64,000 nucleotides of DNA from JAEUOS01 sp965279115 (GTDB taxonomy: Bacteria > Pseudomonadota > Gammaproteobacteria > Burkholderiales > JAEUOS01): contig OZ257137.1 of assembly GCA_965279115.1 (NCBI GenBank), positions 6,200,001 to 6,264,000 of the forward strand, read 5' to 3'. How positions within the stretch are numbered: position 1 is the stretch's first letter; each line of letters begins with the position of its first letter. The notes under the pieces are model-generated. The model ran no database searches, was not told the origin of the DNA, and saw only the letters and a program-made list of their open reading frames with translations. This document shows positions 34,806 to 43,270 of this stretch, piece after piece. The position numbers and the translations under genes were made by a program.

Positions 34806-36869
34806 TCAGTCCGTGCGCCGGATCCAGACCGCGGTGTCGTGGAATACGGCGCCGCCATTCGGCCATCCGGGTTCGGCACTGGTCAGCGAATTGATGCCGA
34901 TGCCATTGTCGAAGCGGTGGTTTGGCCAGATGCCCTCCACCACCACCACACCCGGCTGCTGCCCTTGTGCCGGACGCACATGCACCAGCACTTCGCCGCG
35001 CTGGTTGCCCAGGCGCACCCGGCCGCCTTCGGCCACGCCGAGAGTGGCGCAGTCATCCGGATGCATCAGGACGGTGGGGCGTCCTTCGCGCTTGAGCGAG
35101 CCAGGCGTCTCCGTGAAGGTGGAATTCAGGAAGGTACGCGCCGGGGCGGTAATCAGCCGGAACGGCCGCTCCGCGCAAGCCACGTCGATCACCGGGAAAT
35201 GGTCCGGCAGCGCCGGCATTTCCTCCCAGCGCCCGCCGAAGCGCTGCCAGTCGGCACGAAAGTGGAACTTGCCGTCGGCGGTATCGAACCCGTCGAGGAA
35301 ATGCATCTTCTCGAACGGGTAGGCCAGGTCCTGCCCGCCGCGCTCGATATTGGTGTTCGCATCCCACAGGCCGGAAACCCGCAGGGTCTCGTCCATGATT
35401 TCCCAGGCGCTCATGTCGAAGCCGCGATGCTGGGCGCCCAGGCGCCGCGCCAGTTCGCATATGACCCAATGGTTCTCGCGCGCCTCGCCCGGCGGTTCGA
35501 TGATCTTGCGCGCGGCCTGCAGCACGGTGTGCCCGCCACCGGTGTAGAAATCGTCGTGCTCGAGAAACGTGGTGGCCGGCAGCACGATGTCGGCAAACGC
35601 GGCGGTTTCGGTCATGAACTGCTCGTGCACGCAGGTGAACAGGTCTTCACGCGCCAGTCCGGCATGCACCTTGTGCAGGTCCGGGCACACCATCGCCGGG
35701 TTGGTATTCTGCACCAGCAAGGCCGTCACCGGCGGCCCGCCCATCAATGCCCGCGCATCGCCGGTGAGGACAGGCCCGAGCCGGGACTGGTCGAGCGTGC
35801 GCACCGAGGTGTCCTGCATCTCGAGCCCCTCGATGAGATTGCGGTCGACGGGATAGATCGCGAAATTGCCATACAAGGCCCCGCCGCCCTTGTGCTGCCA
35901 TGCGCCGGTGACCGCCGCCAGGCTGGTCACCGCGTGCATGTTGACCGCGCCGTTGCGCGAACGCGAAAACCCGTGGTGGGCACGGATGTAGCTTCGCTTG
36001 GTGGAACCGAAGAGGCGCGCAAACCCGGTGATGGCCTCCACCGAAAGCCCGGTGATCGCCGCCGCCCATTCCGGGGTGCGGGTCTTGACATGCGCGGCCA
36101 GGTCATCCGGTGCATCAGTGTAGCGGCGCAGGTAATCCCAATCCGCCATGCCCTCGGCGAACAGCACATGCATGACCGCGCAAGCCAATGCACCGTCGGT
36201 GCCGGGGCGCGGCGCCAGGTGGATGTCTGCCTTCTCGGCCGTGCCGGTGCGGTATGGGTCCACCACCACAAGCGTGGCACCGCGCTTCCTGGCCGTCATG
36301 ACATGCGTCATCACGTTGACCTGCGTATTGACCGGGTTGCCCCCCCAAATGACGATCAGGTCCGAATGCTCGGCCGCCTCGAGCAGGGAAACGCCGCGCT
36401 TGCTCCCCACCCCGGCGATCCAGCCGGCATCGGCCAGCGCATTGCAGATGGTGGCATGCCAGCGCGAATACTTCATGGCGTGGCGCAGGCGATGGATGCC
36501 GTCGCGCTGCACCAGGCCCATGGTGCCGGCGTAGAAATACGGCCACACCGTCTCGGCGCCATGACGAGCGGCATTTTCAACAAAGGCCTCGGCCACGCGG
36601 TCGAGTGCCTCGGTCCAGGTAATGGCCTTCCACTGCTTGCTGCCTTTGGGGCCGTTGCGCAACAGCGGAACTGTCAATCGGTCGGGATGGTGCACCCTCT
36701 CGGCATAGCGCGCGACCTTCTCGCAAATAACCCCCGCGGTATAGGCATTGCGCCGCGAACCGCGCACCCGGCCGATGGTGCGTTCGTCGGTAACCTCGAC
36801 CTCAAGAGCGCATGTGCTGGTGCAATCGTGCGGGCAGACTGAGGGAGCGGTGCGAAGCTGGGTGTTCAT
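34806..36869 (-). CDS. molybdopterin-dependent oxidoreductase with N-terminal 4Fe-4S motif
   Basis: A 687-residue member of the DMSO reductase/formate dehydrogenase superfamily. The N-terminal cysteines C12, C16, C20 and C49 (CPHDCTSTC and later GVICEK) form a 4Fe-4S site. The molybdopterin-binding segments IWGGNPVNTQVN and VVDPYRTGTAEKADIHL follow. The C-terminal dinucleotide-binding beta barrel contains HPDDCATLGVAEGGRVRL. There is no twin-arginine signal, so it is cytoplasmic. No electron-transfer subunit or membrane anchor gene lies beside it, so the physiological substrate and partner are unknown. Confidence 0.87.
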   Translation of the reverse strand: MNTQLRTAPSVCPHDCTSTCALEVEVTDERTIGRVRGSRRNAYTAGVICEKVARYAERVHHPDRLTVPLLRNGPKGSKQWKAITWTEALDRVAEAFVENAARHGAETVWPYFYAGTMGLVQRDGIHRLRHAMKYSRWHATICNALADAGWIAGVGSKRGVSLLEAAEHSDLIVIWGGNPVNTQVNVMTHVMTARKRGATLVVVDPYRTGTAEKADIHLAPRPGTDGALACAVMHVLFAEGMADWDYLRRYTDAPDDLAAHVKTRTPEWAAAITGLSVEAITGFARLFGSTKRSYIRAHHGFSRSRNGAVNMHAVTSLAAVTGAWQHKGGGALYGNFAIYPVDRNLIEGLEMQDTSVRTLDQSRLGPVLTGDARALMGGPPVTALLVQNTNPAMVCPDLHKVHAGLAREDLFTCVHEQFMTETAAFADIVLPATTFLEHDDFYTGGGHTVLQAARKIIEPPGEARENHWVICELARRLGAQHRGFDMSAWEIMDETLRVSGLWDANTNIERGGQDLAYPFEKMHFLDGFDTADGKFHFRADWQRFGGRWEEMPALPDHFPVIDVACAERPFRLITAPARTFLNSTFTETPGSLKREGRPTVLMHPDDCATLGVAEGGRVRLGNQRGEVLVHVRPAQGQQPGVVVVEGIWPNHRFDNGIGINSLTSAEPGWPNGGAVFHDTAVWIRRTD

Positions 36870-36969
36870 GGCGTGCGATCAGGCAGTGGTGTGCAAGGCG
36901 ACACGCACCGTATCACAGCATTCCCTACTTGTCGTGCCGCAGGTCTTGCCAGGTGGCAACGCGGCGCAA

Positions 36970-37260
36970 CTAGGCCGCGCCTGCCGCCAGCCAGTCACCG
37001 TCCGCATAGCGTCGGGTGTCGCGGGCGTCGATCAGAGCCGAAACCAGCGCGAGGGCGTCTGCGCCCAGCCGATGGACGTCCGAATCGCCGAACTCACCGG
37101 ACTGCGCACCCAGCGCGACGACGGCCTTGCGGACCATCTGCCCTTCCGCGGTGAGCCCGGAGGCGCCAAGAACCCGCCGCGCTTCCGCCAGCGGATCAGT
37201 CGCCTGGCACTTGCGGGATACCCGACGCTTGACGTCGGCAAAAAAATCGGCTGCGTTCAT
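36970..37260 (-). CDS. hypothetical protein, 96 residues
   Basis: A small soluble protein of unrecognised family (NAADFFADVKRRVSRKCQATD at the start, mostly helical and Ala-rich). The frame opens earlier, but the ATG at 37260 begins the sequence that looks like a folded domain. The upstream ribosome site is weak. It lies between the molybdoenzyme and another small gene, all on the minus strand. It could be a shadow of composition, but its mix of acidic and hydrophobic residues is protein-like. Confidence 0.45.
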   Translation of the reverse strand: MNAADFFADVKRRVSRKCQATDPLAEARRVLGASGLTAEGQMVRKAVVALGAQSGEFGDSDVHRLGADALALVSALIDARDTRRYADGDWLAAGAA

Positions 37261-37496
37261 GGCTGCTGGCTTTCGGTACGCAAATCGCCTCGTCCGGCGA
37301 AAACCGGGCGCGAGGTGCAAGGGACTCGCGTTTACGAGCCATGTCCAAAGCATGCAGCCGGCCGGTGCGCCGGTCTGTTCGTCAGGGTACGTAAGGACTC
37401 GCGGTCACGCCGCCTGCCGCCGGACCTTCGCCACGGTGCCATTTCCGCTTGACGACGCCGGGCTAGGTCGCTCGAATGTGGTGCCAACTTCGTATG

Positions 37497-37757
37497 TCAA
37501 AGGCGGTTCACGCGAAACAGTTCATCGAGAAACGCGACCAACTCGCCCGGCAGCACCATTTCGCCGCCCTCATATTTCTCGATTCCTTCCGCCACGACAG
37601 CCCGATTGCCGTCGGTCAAGTCGTACAGACGCATCTTCAGATAATCGTCGATGAACCGCTTCTGGTAACCAAATGCCCGAAATGACAGCGGGCTCTCATA
37701 GGGCATTGCGCCATCCAGCCCCGCAATTTCCGAAACCGACGCGTTGTTCTGATGCAT
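37497..37757 (-). CDS. hypothetical protein, 86 residues
   Basis: An acidic small protein (MPYESPLSFRAFGYQKRFID, then a C-terminal GELVAFLDELFRVNRL helix). The family is not recognised. GGGAGG precedes the ATG by about six bases, which is good evidence for translation. It is the last gene before the defence island and faces away from hipBA. Confidence 0.6.
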   Translation of the reverse strand: MHQNNASVSEIAGLDGAMPYESPLSFRAFGYQKRFIDDYLKMRLYDLTDGNRAVVAEGIEKYEGGEMVLPGELVAFLDELFRVNRL

Positions 37758-38110
37758 GCTGCCTCCCGCTTAGAAGCCCTGCCCTCCGGAAACCATTCTC
37801 ACCGAAAACGATCAGGCGACGCGCGCGGAATTGCAAAAGTGTGTCAAGACCCGATGTGGCGTGTACGTCCCAATTGACCCTCAGATTTGCGACTACGAAT
37901 CATTGAGGTCAAAGGCTTATGTGCTCCCGAATATTTCGTTTGTTCCATTGAATAGTAGTTTGGCTACGAGTTGGCCAGTACGATCGAATAATCATGCGCT
38001 ATACACATAATGCCCTTTTATAGGATCATTCGCTTTGACATCGCCTCGCCTCTCGAATAAAATTGCTCGTTAATTCGAGCATTGCACTCTTGATGAGCGG
38101 CTAAACGAAC
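37758..38110. other. AT-rich divergent region before hipBA unit 1
   Basis: About 350 bases without a gene. From 37887 onward it is repeated at 40021 and belongs to the duplicated hipBA unit. It is markedly more AT-rich than its surroundings. It holds a short dyad CGAA-TAT-TTCG at about 37923-37935, several CGAATA words, a consensus-like promoter and an operator-like inverted repeat (listed separately). Confidence 0.6.
38035..38081 (+). promoter_or_regulatory. hipBA unit 1 promoter and inverted-repeat operator
   Basis: TTGACA (38035-38040), a 17-base spacer and TAAAAT (38058-38063) form a near-consensus sigma-70 promoter. Immediately after, TGCTCG (38064-38069), TTAATT and CGAGCA (38076-38081) make a perfect 6-base-arm inverted repeat over the expected transcription start. 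It is ideally placed for HipB autorepression. Confidence 0.75.
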
Positions 38111-38452
38111 ATGCGCGTAACCCAGTCCACCGTACTGAGCCCCGAGCTCACCAAGGAGTCCCAAAAGCTGGGCACACTCCTCGCCCGACTTCGCTTGTCG
38201 CGCGGCATCAAGCAGCAAGACGCCGCCTTGCGCGCCGGCATCTCCCGCAACACCGCCTACCGCATGGAGCAGGGAGACCCAGGACTGGCCGTCGGGCAAA
38301 TCCTCCGCTACCTCGATGCCATTGCCCCCGGCCAGACATTGCGTGAGTTGCTGGCCGAATCCGACCCCGCCCTGGTCGCTTTGGGTGAGCGCGAGAAGAA
38401 GAAGCGGGTCCGCAACATGTCATCCGCGGAACGCAGCAGCCTGGACTTCTAG
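38111..38452 (+). CDS. HipB-type XRE-family antitoxin/repressor (copy 1)
   Basis: A 113-residue protein with a Cro/C1-type helix-turn-helix at about residues 20-75 (SRGIKQQDAALRAGISRNTA) and a basic C-terminal tail (EREKKKRV...SSLDF). It should bind its own operator and neutralise the downstream HipA kinase. It starts 48 bases after the -10 box. It differs from copy 2 at about 11 of 113 positions by eye. The HipA start follows 28 bases after the stop. Confidence 0.9.
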   Translation: MRVTQSTVLSPELTKESQKLGTLLARLRLSRGIKQQDAALRAGISRNTAYRMEQGDPGLAVGQILRYLDAIAPGQTLRELLAESDPALVALGEREKKKRVRNMSSAERSSLDF

Positions 38453-38480
38453 ACGGAACACCGGCACGCCCAACCTCGCC

Positions 38481-39833
38481 ATGCCGACATCAACCCAGCA
38501 ACTCTTCGTCTTCGCCCATCTGGACGGCGACTGGGCGCCATGCGGGCGCCTCGAATTGACCGAAGACGGTTCCGAGGTGATGGCGTCAAATTTCGCCTAC
38601 GGCCTGCGCTACCTGGAGCGCGGCAATGCCGTTGAGGTCGACCCCGTTAGCCTGAGTCTGAACGACCGGGCCGCCGTGCGCGAAAAAGTGCTTTACCCTG
38701 CCAATGCTCTTACCGTGTTCGGCGGCATTCGCGACGCGGCACCAGATGCGTGGGGCCGCAGGGTCATCGAGGCCAAGCTGAAGGTTCCCGCCAACAGCCT
38801 GCCCGAATCTCAATACCTCCTCCATGCCGGCGGCGACCGCGTCGGCGCCCTCGACGTACGCCAAACCCTGCAGGAAGCGCCGCGCCCAGGCCTCGCCACC
38901 TGGAACAGCCTCCAGTACCTGATGGAGGCGGCAGAGCGAATCGAGGAAGGCCAGCCCATCCCTGCCAATCTGGAGGTGATTTTCCAGGACGGCACCGCGC
39001 TTGGTGGCGCACGGCCCAAGGCCTCGGTCAGGAATGAGGAGCAGGTGCTGTGGCTGGCCAAATTCAGCAGCCGCAACGACGCGTTCAACGTTCCCTTGGT
39101 CGAGTACTGTGCCCTGCGCCTGGCGGCCGAGGCCGGCCTGACGGTCCCGCCATTGCAATACCTGACCCTCGGCTCCCGCCCGGTGATGCTGATTCGCCGC
39201 TTCGACCGCTACTGGGCCCCTGCGGACGCCACGTCCGCGGCGCCTCTTCCCTACAGCCTGATGGACACCCTGCCTGGCGCAGGGATGGTGGAAAAGCGCA
39301 TACCGTTTGTCAGCGGCCTGACGCTCCTCGGCTGCGACGAAAGCGAGTCGCGCACCAAATCCTATGGCAACCTCGCTGGCGCGATACGGCGCTACTGCCA
39401 TCCTGCCGTGATTCGCGAAGACAACCGGCAACTGTATTCGCGAATGATCTACAACATCTTTGTGAGCAACGACGACGACCATCTGCGCAACCACGGGTTC
39501 GTATGGGACCCGCGCAAGAGCGGCTGGCGGCTCAGCCCGCTCTACGACGTGCTGCCAAGACCAAGCGTCGCATTCGAACGCCAACTGCACCTGGGCGTAG
39601 GCCCGCAGGGTCGCGCGGCGACGCTGGACAATGCGTTCGCCGCCCGCGAGATGTTTACCCTGTCGCAGGCGGACGCGGCAGGCGCCATTGCCGCCGTGTG
39701 GGCCAAGGTGCGCGAATGGCGGGTTTACTTCGAAAACTACGGTGCCACACAAGAGCAAATCGACAAGGTCGCGCCGGCGTTCAGGCATATCGACGACGTG
39801 TCCTCGCAGGAACTTAGGGGTTTGCTGCCATAG
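38481..39833 (+). CDS. HipA-family serine/threonine kinase toxin (copy 1)
   Basis: A 450-residue HipA-type toxin kinase. The N-terminal subdomain (VFAHLDGDWAPCGRLEL) is fused to the kinase core, so this is a two-gene HipBA and not a split HipBST system. The nucleotide loop GGARPK lies at 175-180. The catalytic segment SNDDDHLRNHG spans 329-339, and SPLYDVLPRP holds the metal-binding Asp. HipA proteins phosphorylate tRNA synthetases or other translation factors; the target here is unknown. The ATG at 38481 is used because the longer frame runs through hipB. Confidence 0.9.
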   Translation: MPTSTQQLFVFAHLDGDWAPCGRLELTEDGSEVMASNFAYGLRYLERGNAVEVDPVSLSLNDRAAVREKVLYPANALTVFGGIRDAAPDAWGRRVIEAKLKVPANSLPESQYLLHAGGDRVGALDVRQTLQEAPRPGLATWNSLQYLMEAAERIEEGQPIPANLEVIFQDGTALGGARPKASVRNEEQVLWLAKFSSRNDAFNVPLVEYCALRLAAEAGLTVPPLQYLTLGSRPVMLIRRFDRYWAPADATSAAPLPYSLMDTLPGAGMVEKRIPFVSGLTLLGCDESESRTKSYGNLAGAIRRYCHPAVIREDNRQLYSRMIYNIFVSNDDDHLRNHGFVWDPRKSGWRLSPLYDVLPRPSVAFERQLHLGVGPQGRAATLDNAFAAREMFTLSQADAAGAIAAVWAKVREWRVYFENYGATQEQIDKVAPAFRHIDDVSSQELRGLLP

Positions 39834-39895
39834 GCTTCCCATGCGTCACTCCGCAATGGAGTGTCCGCATCGATTCGAAGGGTGGCCCGAAAAAG

Positions 39896-39926
39896 CAAAA
39901 AGCCCGCTAGCGATAGCGGGCTTTTG
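39896..39926 (+). terminator. rho-independent terminator after hipA copy 1
   Basis: AGCCCGCTA (39901-39909), loop GCGA, and TAGCGGGCT (39914-39922) form a nine-pair stem followed by four T and preceded by an A-run. It isolates unit 1 from unit 2, so the two hipBA copies are separate transcription units. The A/T flanks would also let it work from the other strand. Confidence 0.85.
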
Positions 39927-40168
39927 CATGCTTTGGCGTCCCCACGGGGAAACGCACCTAACCCCGTGATACGGGTGGCGCGAGATGTGGTGCGGACAGG
40001 TTAGGCATGCGACGGGCCGCTTGCGACTACGAATCACCGAGGTCAAAGGCTTATGTGCTCTCGAATATTTCGATTTTTCCATTGAATCGTAGTTTGACTA
40101 CGATCCGGCTGATGCAATCGAATAATCGATCACTATAAACATAATGCTCGTTTATAGTTTCATTCGAC

Positions 40169-40215
40169 TTGACATCATTTTGCCGCTCGAATAGTATTGC
40201 TCGTTAATTCAATCA
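40169..40215 (+). promoter_or_regulatory. hipBA unit 2 promoter with degenerate operator
   Basis: TTGACA (40169-40174), a 17-base spacer and TAGTAT (40192-40197) are followed by TGCTCG (40198-40203), TTAATT and CAATCA (40210-40215). The left half-site matches unit 1, but the right arm CGAGCA has become CAATCA, so the dyad is lost. Confidence 0.7.
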
Positions 40216-40244
40216 TAAAACCCTTTATGAATGGCTAAACGAGC

Positions 40245-40586
40245 ATGCGCGTTACCCAGTCCGCCGTACTGAGTCCAGAACTCGCCAAGGAGGCCCAAAG
40301 GCTAGGCACCCTCCTCGCCCGACTTCGCTTGTCACGAGGCATCAAGCAGCAAGACGCCGCCGTGCGCGCCGGCATCTCCCGTAATACCGCTTACCGCATG
40401 GAGCAAGGTGACCCGGGGCTGGCCATCGGGCAAATCCTGCGCTACCTGGATGCCATCGCGCCCGGCCAGACCCTGAGTGTATTGCTTGCTGAATCCGACC
40501 CCGCCCTGATCGCCTTGGGTGAGCGCGAAAAGAAGAAACGCGTTCGCGACATGTCGTCCGACGAACGCAGCAGCCTGGACTTCTAG
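40245..40586 (+). CDS. HipB-type XRE-family antitoxin/repressor (copy 2)
   Basis: A 113-residue paralogue of the copy 1 antitoxin. Most changes are conservative, and the helix-turn-helix core (RGIKQQDAAVRAGISRNTAY) is almost unchanged, including the recognition helix. Both HipB proteins should therefore recognise the same half-site. Differences cluster near residues 7-19, 78-79 and the C-terminal tail, the last being where HipB proteins often contact HipA. Confidence 0.9.
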   Translation: MRVTQSAVLSPELAKEAQRLGTLLARLRLSRGIKQQDAAVRAGISRNTAYRMEQGDPGLAIGQILRYLDAIAPGQTLSVLLAESDPALIALGEREKKKRVRDMSSDERSSLDF

Positions 40587-40614
40587 ACGGGACACCTACA
40601 CGCCCAACCTCGCC

Positions 40615-41967
40615 ATGCCGACATCAACCCAGCAACTCTTCGTCTTCGCCCATCTGGACGGCGACTGGGCGCCATGCGGGCGCCTCGAGTTGAACGAGGA
40701 CGGCTCCGAGGTGTTGGCGTCGAATTTTGCCTACGGCCTGCGCTACCTGGAACGCGGTAACGCCATCGAAGTCGACCCGGTCAGCCTGAGTATGAGCGAC
40801 CGTGCCGCTGTGCGCGAAAAGGTCCTCTTCCCCGCCAATGCGCTACCGGTATTCGGTGGCATTCGTGATGCGGCCCCAGATGCCTGGGGTCGCCGCGTCA
40901 TTGAGGCCAAGCTCAAGGTCCCCGCCAACAGCCTGCCGGAATCCCAATACCTTCTCCATGCCGGCAGTGACCGGGTCGGCGCACTCGACGTGCGCCAATC
41001 GCTGCAGGAAGCTCCGCGCCCAGGTCTCGCGACCTGGAACAGTCTGCAATACCTGATGGAAGCTGCCGAACGCATAGAAGAAGGCCGCCCCATACCGGCA
41101 AGTCTCGAGATGATTTTTCAGGACGGCACCGCGCTTGGTGGCGCACGGCCCAAGGCCTCGGTCAGGGATGAGCATGAGGTGCTGTGGCTGGCCAAATTCA
41201 GCAGCCGCAACGACGCGTTCAATGTCCCGATGGTCGAGTACTGCGCCCTGCGTCTGGCCACCGAAGCCGGGCTTACCGTGCCCCCAATGCAATACATCAC
41301 GCTCGGTACCCGCCCGGTGATGCTGATTCGCCGGTTCGACCGCTTCTGGGCCCGGCCAGAAGCCACGGCCGCGGCGCCGCTCCCTGACGACCTGATGGCA
41401 ACTGCACCTGCCGCAGGGCTGGTGGAAAAGCGCATGCCGTTTGTCAGTGGCCTGACGCTCCTTGGGTGCGACGAAAGCGAGTCACGCACCAAGTCCTACG
41501 GCGATCTGGCCAGCGCGATACGGCGCTACTGCCACCCCACCTTGATTCGCGACGACAATCGGCAACTTTTCTCAAGGATGGTCTACAACATCTTCGTCAG
41601 CAACGATGACGACCATTTGCGAAACCATGGCTTTGTGTGGGACCTGCGCCTGCGCGGCTGGCGGCTCAGCCCGCTATATGATGTGCTGCCCCGACCCAGT
41701 GTTGCCTTCGAACGCCAGTTGCACCTCGGAGTCGGCCCGCAAGGCCGCGCCGCGACGCTCGACAACGCGTTCGCAGCCCGCGAGATGTTCACCTTGTCGC
41801 CGGCGGACGCAGCCAGCACCATCGCAACAGTGTGGGCCAAGGTGCGCGAATGGCGCGTGTATTTCGAAAGCTATGGCGCCACTTCGGAGCAAATTGACCG
41901 GGTGGCGCCTGCGTTCAGGCACATCGACGACGTGTCCACGCCTGAACTCAGGCGATCGCTGCCATAG
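40615..41967 (+). CDS. HipA-family serine/threonine kinase toxin (copy 2)
   Basis: A 450-residue paralogue of copy 1 with all kinase motifs intact (GGARPK, SNDDDHLRNHG, SPLYDVLPRP). By eye there are about 50 substitutions. Eleven of them fall in residues 246-274, a loop after RRFDR, so this segment evolves fastest. Both toxins look functional. The start is the ATG at 40615, 28 bases after hipB copy 2. Confidence 0.9.
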   Translation: MPTSTQQLFVFAHLDGDWAPCGRLELNEDGSEVLASNFAYGLRYLERGNAIEVDPVSLSMSDRAAVREKVLFPANALPVFGGIRDAAPDAWGRRVIEAKLKVPANSLPESQYLLHAGSDRVGALDVRQSLQEAPRPGLATWNSLQYLMEAAERIEEGRPIPASLEMIFQDGTALGGARPKASVRDEHEVLWLAKFSSRNDAFNVPMVEYCALRLATEAGLTVPPMQYITLGTRPVMLIRRFDRFWARPEATAAAPLPDDLMATAPAAGLVEKRMPFVSGLTLLGCDESESRTKSYGDLASAIRRYCHPTLIRDDNRQLFSRMVYNIFVSNDDDHLRNHGFVWDLRLRGWRLSPLYDVLPRPSVAFERQLHLGVGPQGRAATLDNAFAAREMFTLSPADAASTIATVWAKVREWRVYFESYGATSEQIDRVAPAFRHIDDVSTPELRRSLP

Positions 41968-42040
41968 AACATACTGACCAGACAAGAAATGGTATTGCGC
42001 TTTTCAACGCCCACCCGCAATCGCGTCGAGCTGCGGGCAC

Positions 42041-43270
42041 TCAGCCCGCTTGGTCATCGTGGGGCACCTGAAAAAGCTCAAACAGCCGGTCAGTGGGATC
42101 CTGGACCGCAGCCACTTCCAATGCCCACGTCCGCCAACTGGCGAATTTTTCCGTCGACTCGCCGCCACCGACAAACCGACTTTCCAGAGTCGCCACCAAG
42201 CGCCGGATACTTTCGGCTTTGTTCAAGCCAACGGCTTGCTGCAAGAGTTCTTCACGTTTCCTCGTCTCCTCCGCCCGGCGTTGAGCTTCAGCCTTACGCT
42301 GCCGTTCCATCTCCTCCATTTGAAGCCGCCGGACCTCTTGTTTTTGCCGTTCGATTTCACGCTCGCGCTCCCGTTCGCGTGACCTTATGACGCAACCGTA
42401 AACGAACACCTGGTTCAGAGCGTCTTCCAACGGAGCGCCGGCCGCCTCGGTCACCTGATAAGCCGCGTACCCTCGTTCAATATTGAGGCGAAGTCTTCCA
42501 GTCGAAACCAGCTTCTTCTCCATGTGCGGCTTCTTGTCCCAAGGGTTGAGGACCGATACAAACGTCGCCTCCAATCGTTCCGTGAGGTACATATCAAGAT
42601 TGGCGCTCTCTAGGGAAAATCGCAGCCGTGAATTCCCACTCGTCAACTCAACCTCAAACCCCCGGTCCTCGGCTGCATACGCCAGCGAGTTCAAGATAGC
42701 AAGGGCTCGGTTGTATGTGTTCACGGATACGCGCATGGCCACGGACCTGTGCGTGCGTCCTAGCACCGGATCATTGCTGGCGATCTCCCATTCGTGAAAG
42801 GCGGGCTCCGGAGGGCGCTTGGGTGACTTCTCGCGCCTTGCTTTCTCTGCCAGCGCGTTCCGATACTTGGTGACGCACTCTTCAAGCCAGATTTTCAAAG
42901 GCAGGACGGCGGGATGCCATTTTGCAGGCTTCGCCGCGACGACAATCTTGTTGCGAGCCTTCTTCTCCTCAATCAATCTGGCGTCCAGCCAGGCCTTGTC
43001 CTCGTCGACAGATTGCGTCGGGGTTTCCGACTTCTTGACCGGAGTGCTGTGAAAGGTTGTGCGCGCCGCAGATGCCGACAGCAACGGCCGAGGCGGCGCT
43101 TTCCCGGCTGCCGCTTTTGCCCAGTGCCCCGCCTTTGGCAGAGGAATATCCATTGCCTTGCAGACTTTCCTGACCCCGTTGTCCGAAAGGCCGTACTTCT
43201 TGGCCAAGGTCGTTAACGGCGTCGTCCAGACCTCGGCAAACAGCTCTTCGCGTTGAAACGTGATGCTCAA
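42041..43270 (-). CDS. unknown protein with N-terminal HTH-like module and long charged coiled coil
   Basis: A 409-residue protein of unassigned function. Residues 8-52 (REELFAEVWTTPLTTLAKKY then GLSDNGVRKVCKAMDIPLP) look like a helix-turn-helix followed by a GHWAKAAAGK motif. This module is familiar from uncharacterised proteins but I cannot name a family. The middle (about 150-285) is a mixed domain. Residues 298-350 are an Arg/Glu/Lys-rich coiled coil (RSREREREREIERQ), and a short C-terminal domain follows. The start is a TTG at 43270. A TAA lies four codons upstream in frame and the HTH begins at once, so the TTG is required unless translation starts after the HTH. AAGG precedes it. Confidence 0.75.
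   Translation of the reverse strand: MSITFQREELFAEVWTTPLTTLAKKYGLSDNGVRKVCKAMDIPLPKAGHWAKAAAGKAPPRPLLSASAARTTFHSTPVKKSETPTQSVDEDKAWLDARLIEEKKARNKIVVAAKPAKWHPAVLPLKIWLEECVTKYRNALAEKARREKSPKRPPEPAFHEWEIASNDPVLGRTHRSVAMRVSVNTYNRALAILNSLAYAAEDRGFEVELTSGNSRLRFSLESANLDMYLTERLEATFVSVLNPWDKKPHMEKKLVSTGRLRLNIERGYAAYQVTEAAGAPLEDALNQVFVYGCVIRSREREREREIERQKQEVRRLQMEEMERQRKAEAQRRAEETRKREELLQQAVGLNKAESIRRLVATLESRFVGGGESTEKFASWRTWALEVAAVQDPTDRLFELFQVPHDDQAG

Larger units (their letters stand above)
37887..39833 (+). repeat. tandem hipBA duplication, unit 1
   Basis: The 1947-base unit covers 224 bases upstream of hipB through the hipA stop. It is colinear with unit 2 (40021-41967): the hipB start is at offset 224 and the hipA start at offset 594 in both. 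The two units therefore have the same length and no net insertion or deletion. The period is 2134 bases. Similarity starts abruptly at TTGCGACTACGAATCA and ends at the hipA stop codon. Confidence 0.9.
39834..40244. other. spacer between hipBA units
   Basis: About 410 bases without a gene. The first 187 (39834-40020) are unique and contain the terminator listed separately. The remainder is the duplicated upstream region of unit 2 with its promoter. No insertion-sequence ends were seen. Confidence 0.7.
40021..41967 (+). repeat. tandem hipBA duplication, unit 2
   Basis: The second 1947-base unit, colinear with 37887-39833. The coding parts remain about 88-90% identical at protein level by eye. 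The non-coding 224 bases have diverged more, including the right arm of the operator. The age of the duplication therefore predates this strain and it is not an assembly duplication. Confidence 0.9.

Noticed and set aside
34839..36842. Plus-strand open frame of 667 codons opposite the molybdoenzyme
   Set aside because: Antisense shadow; the minus-strand protein has full cofactor motifs.
37887..41967. HipBST-type tripartite system
   Set aside because: Each HipA retains its N-terminal subdomain fused to the kinase, and only two genes are present per unit.
37887..41967. Assembly artefact as cause of the hipBA duplication
   Set aside because: The copies differ at many silent and replacement positions and have different flanks, so they are true paralogues.
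42033..42049. GCGGGC-ACTCA-GCCCGC hairpin at the end of the HTH/coiled-coil gene as a terminator
   Set aside because: No T-tract follows on either strand, and half of the stem is coding sequence.
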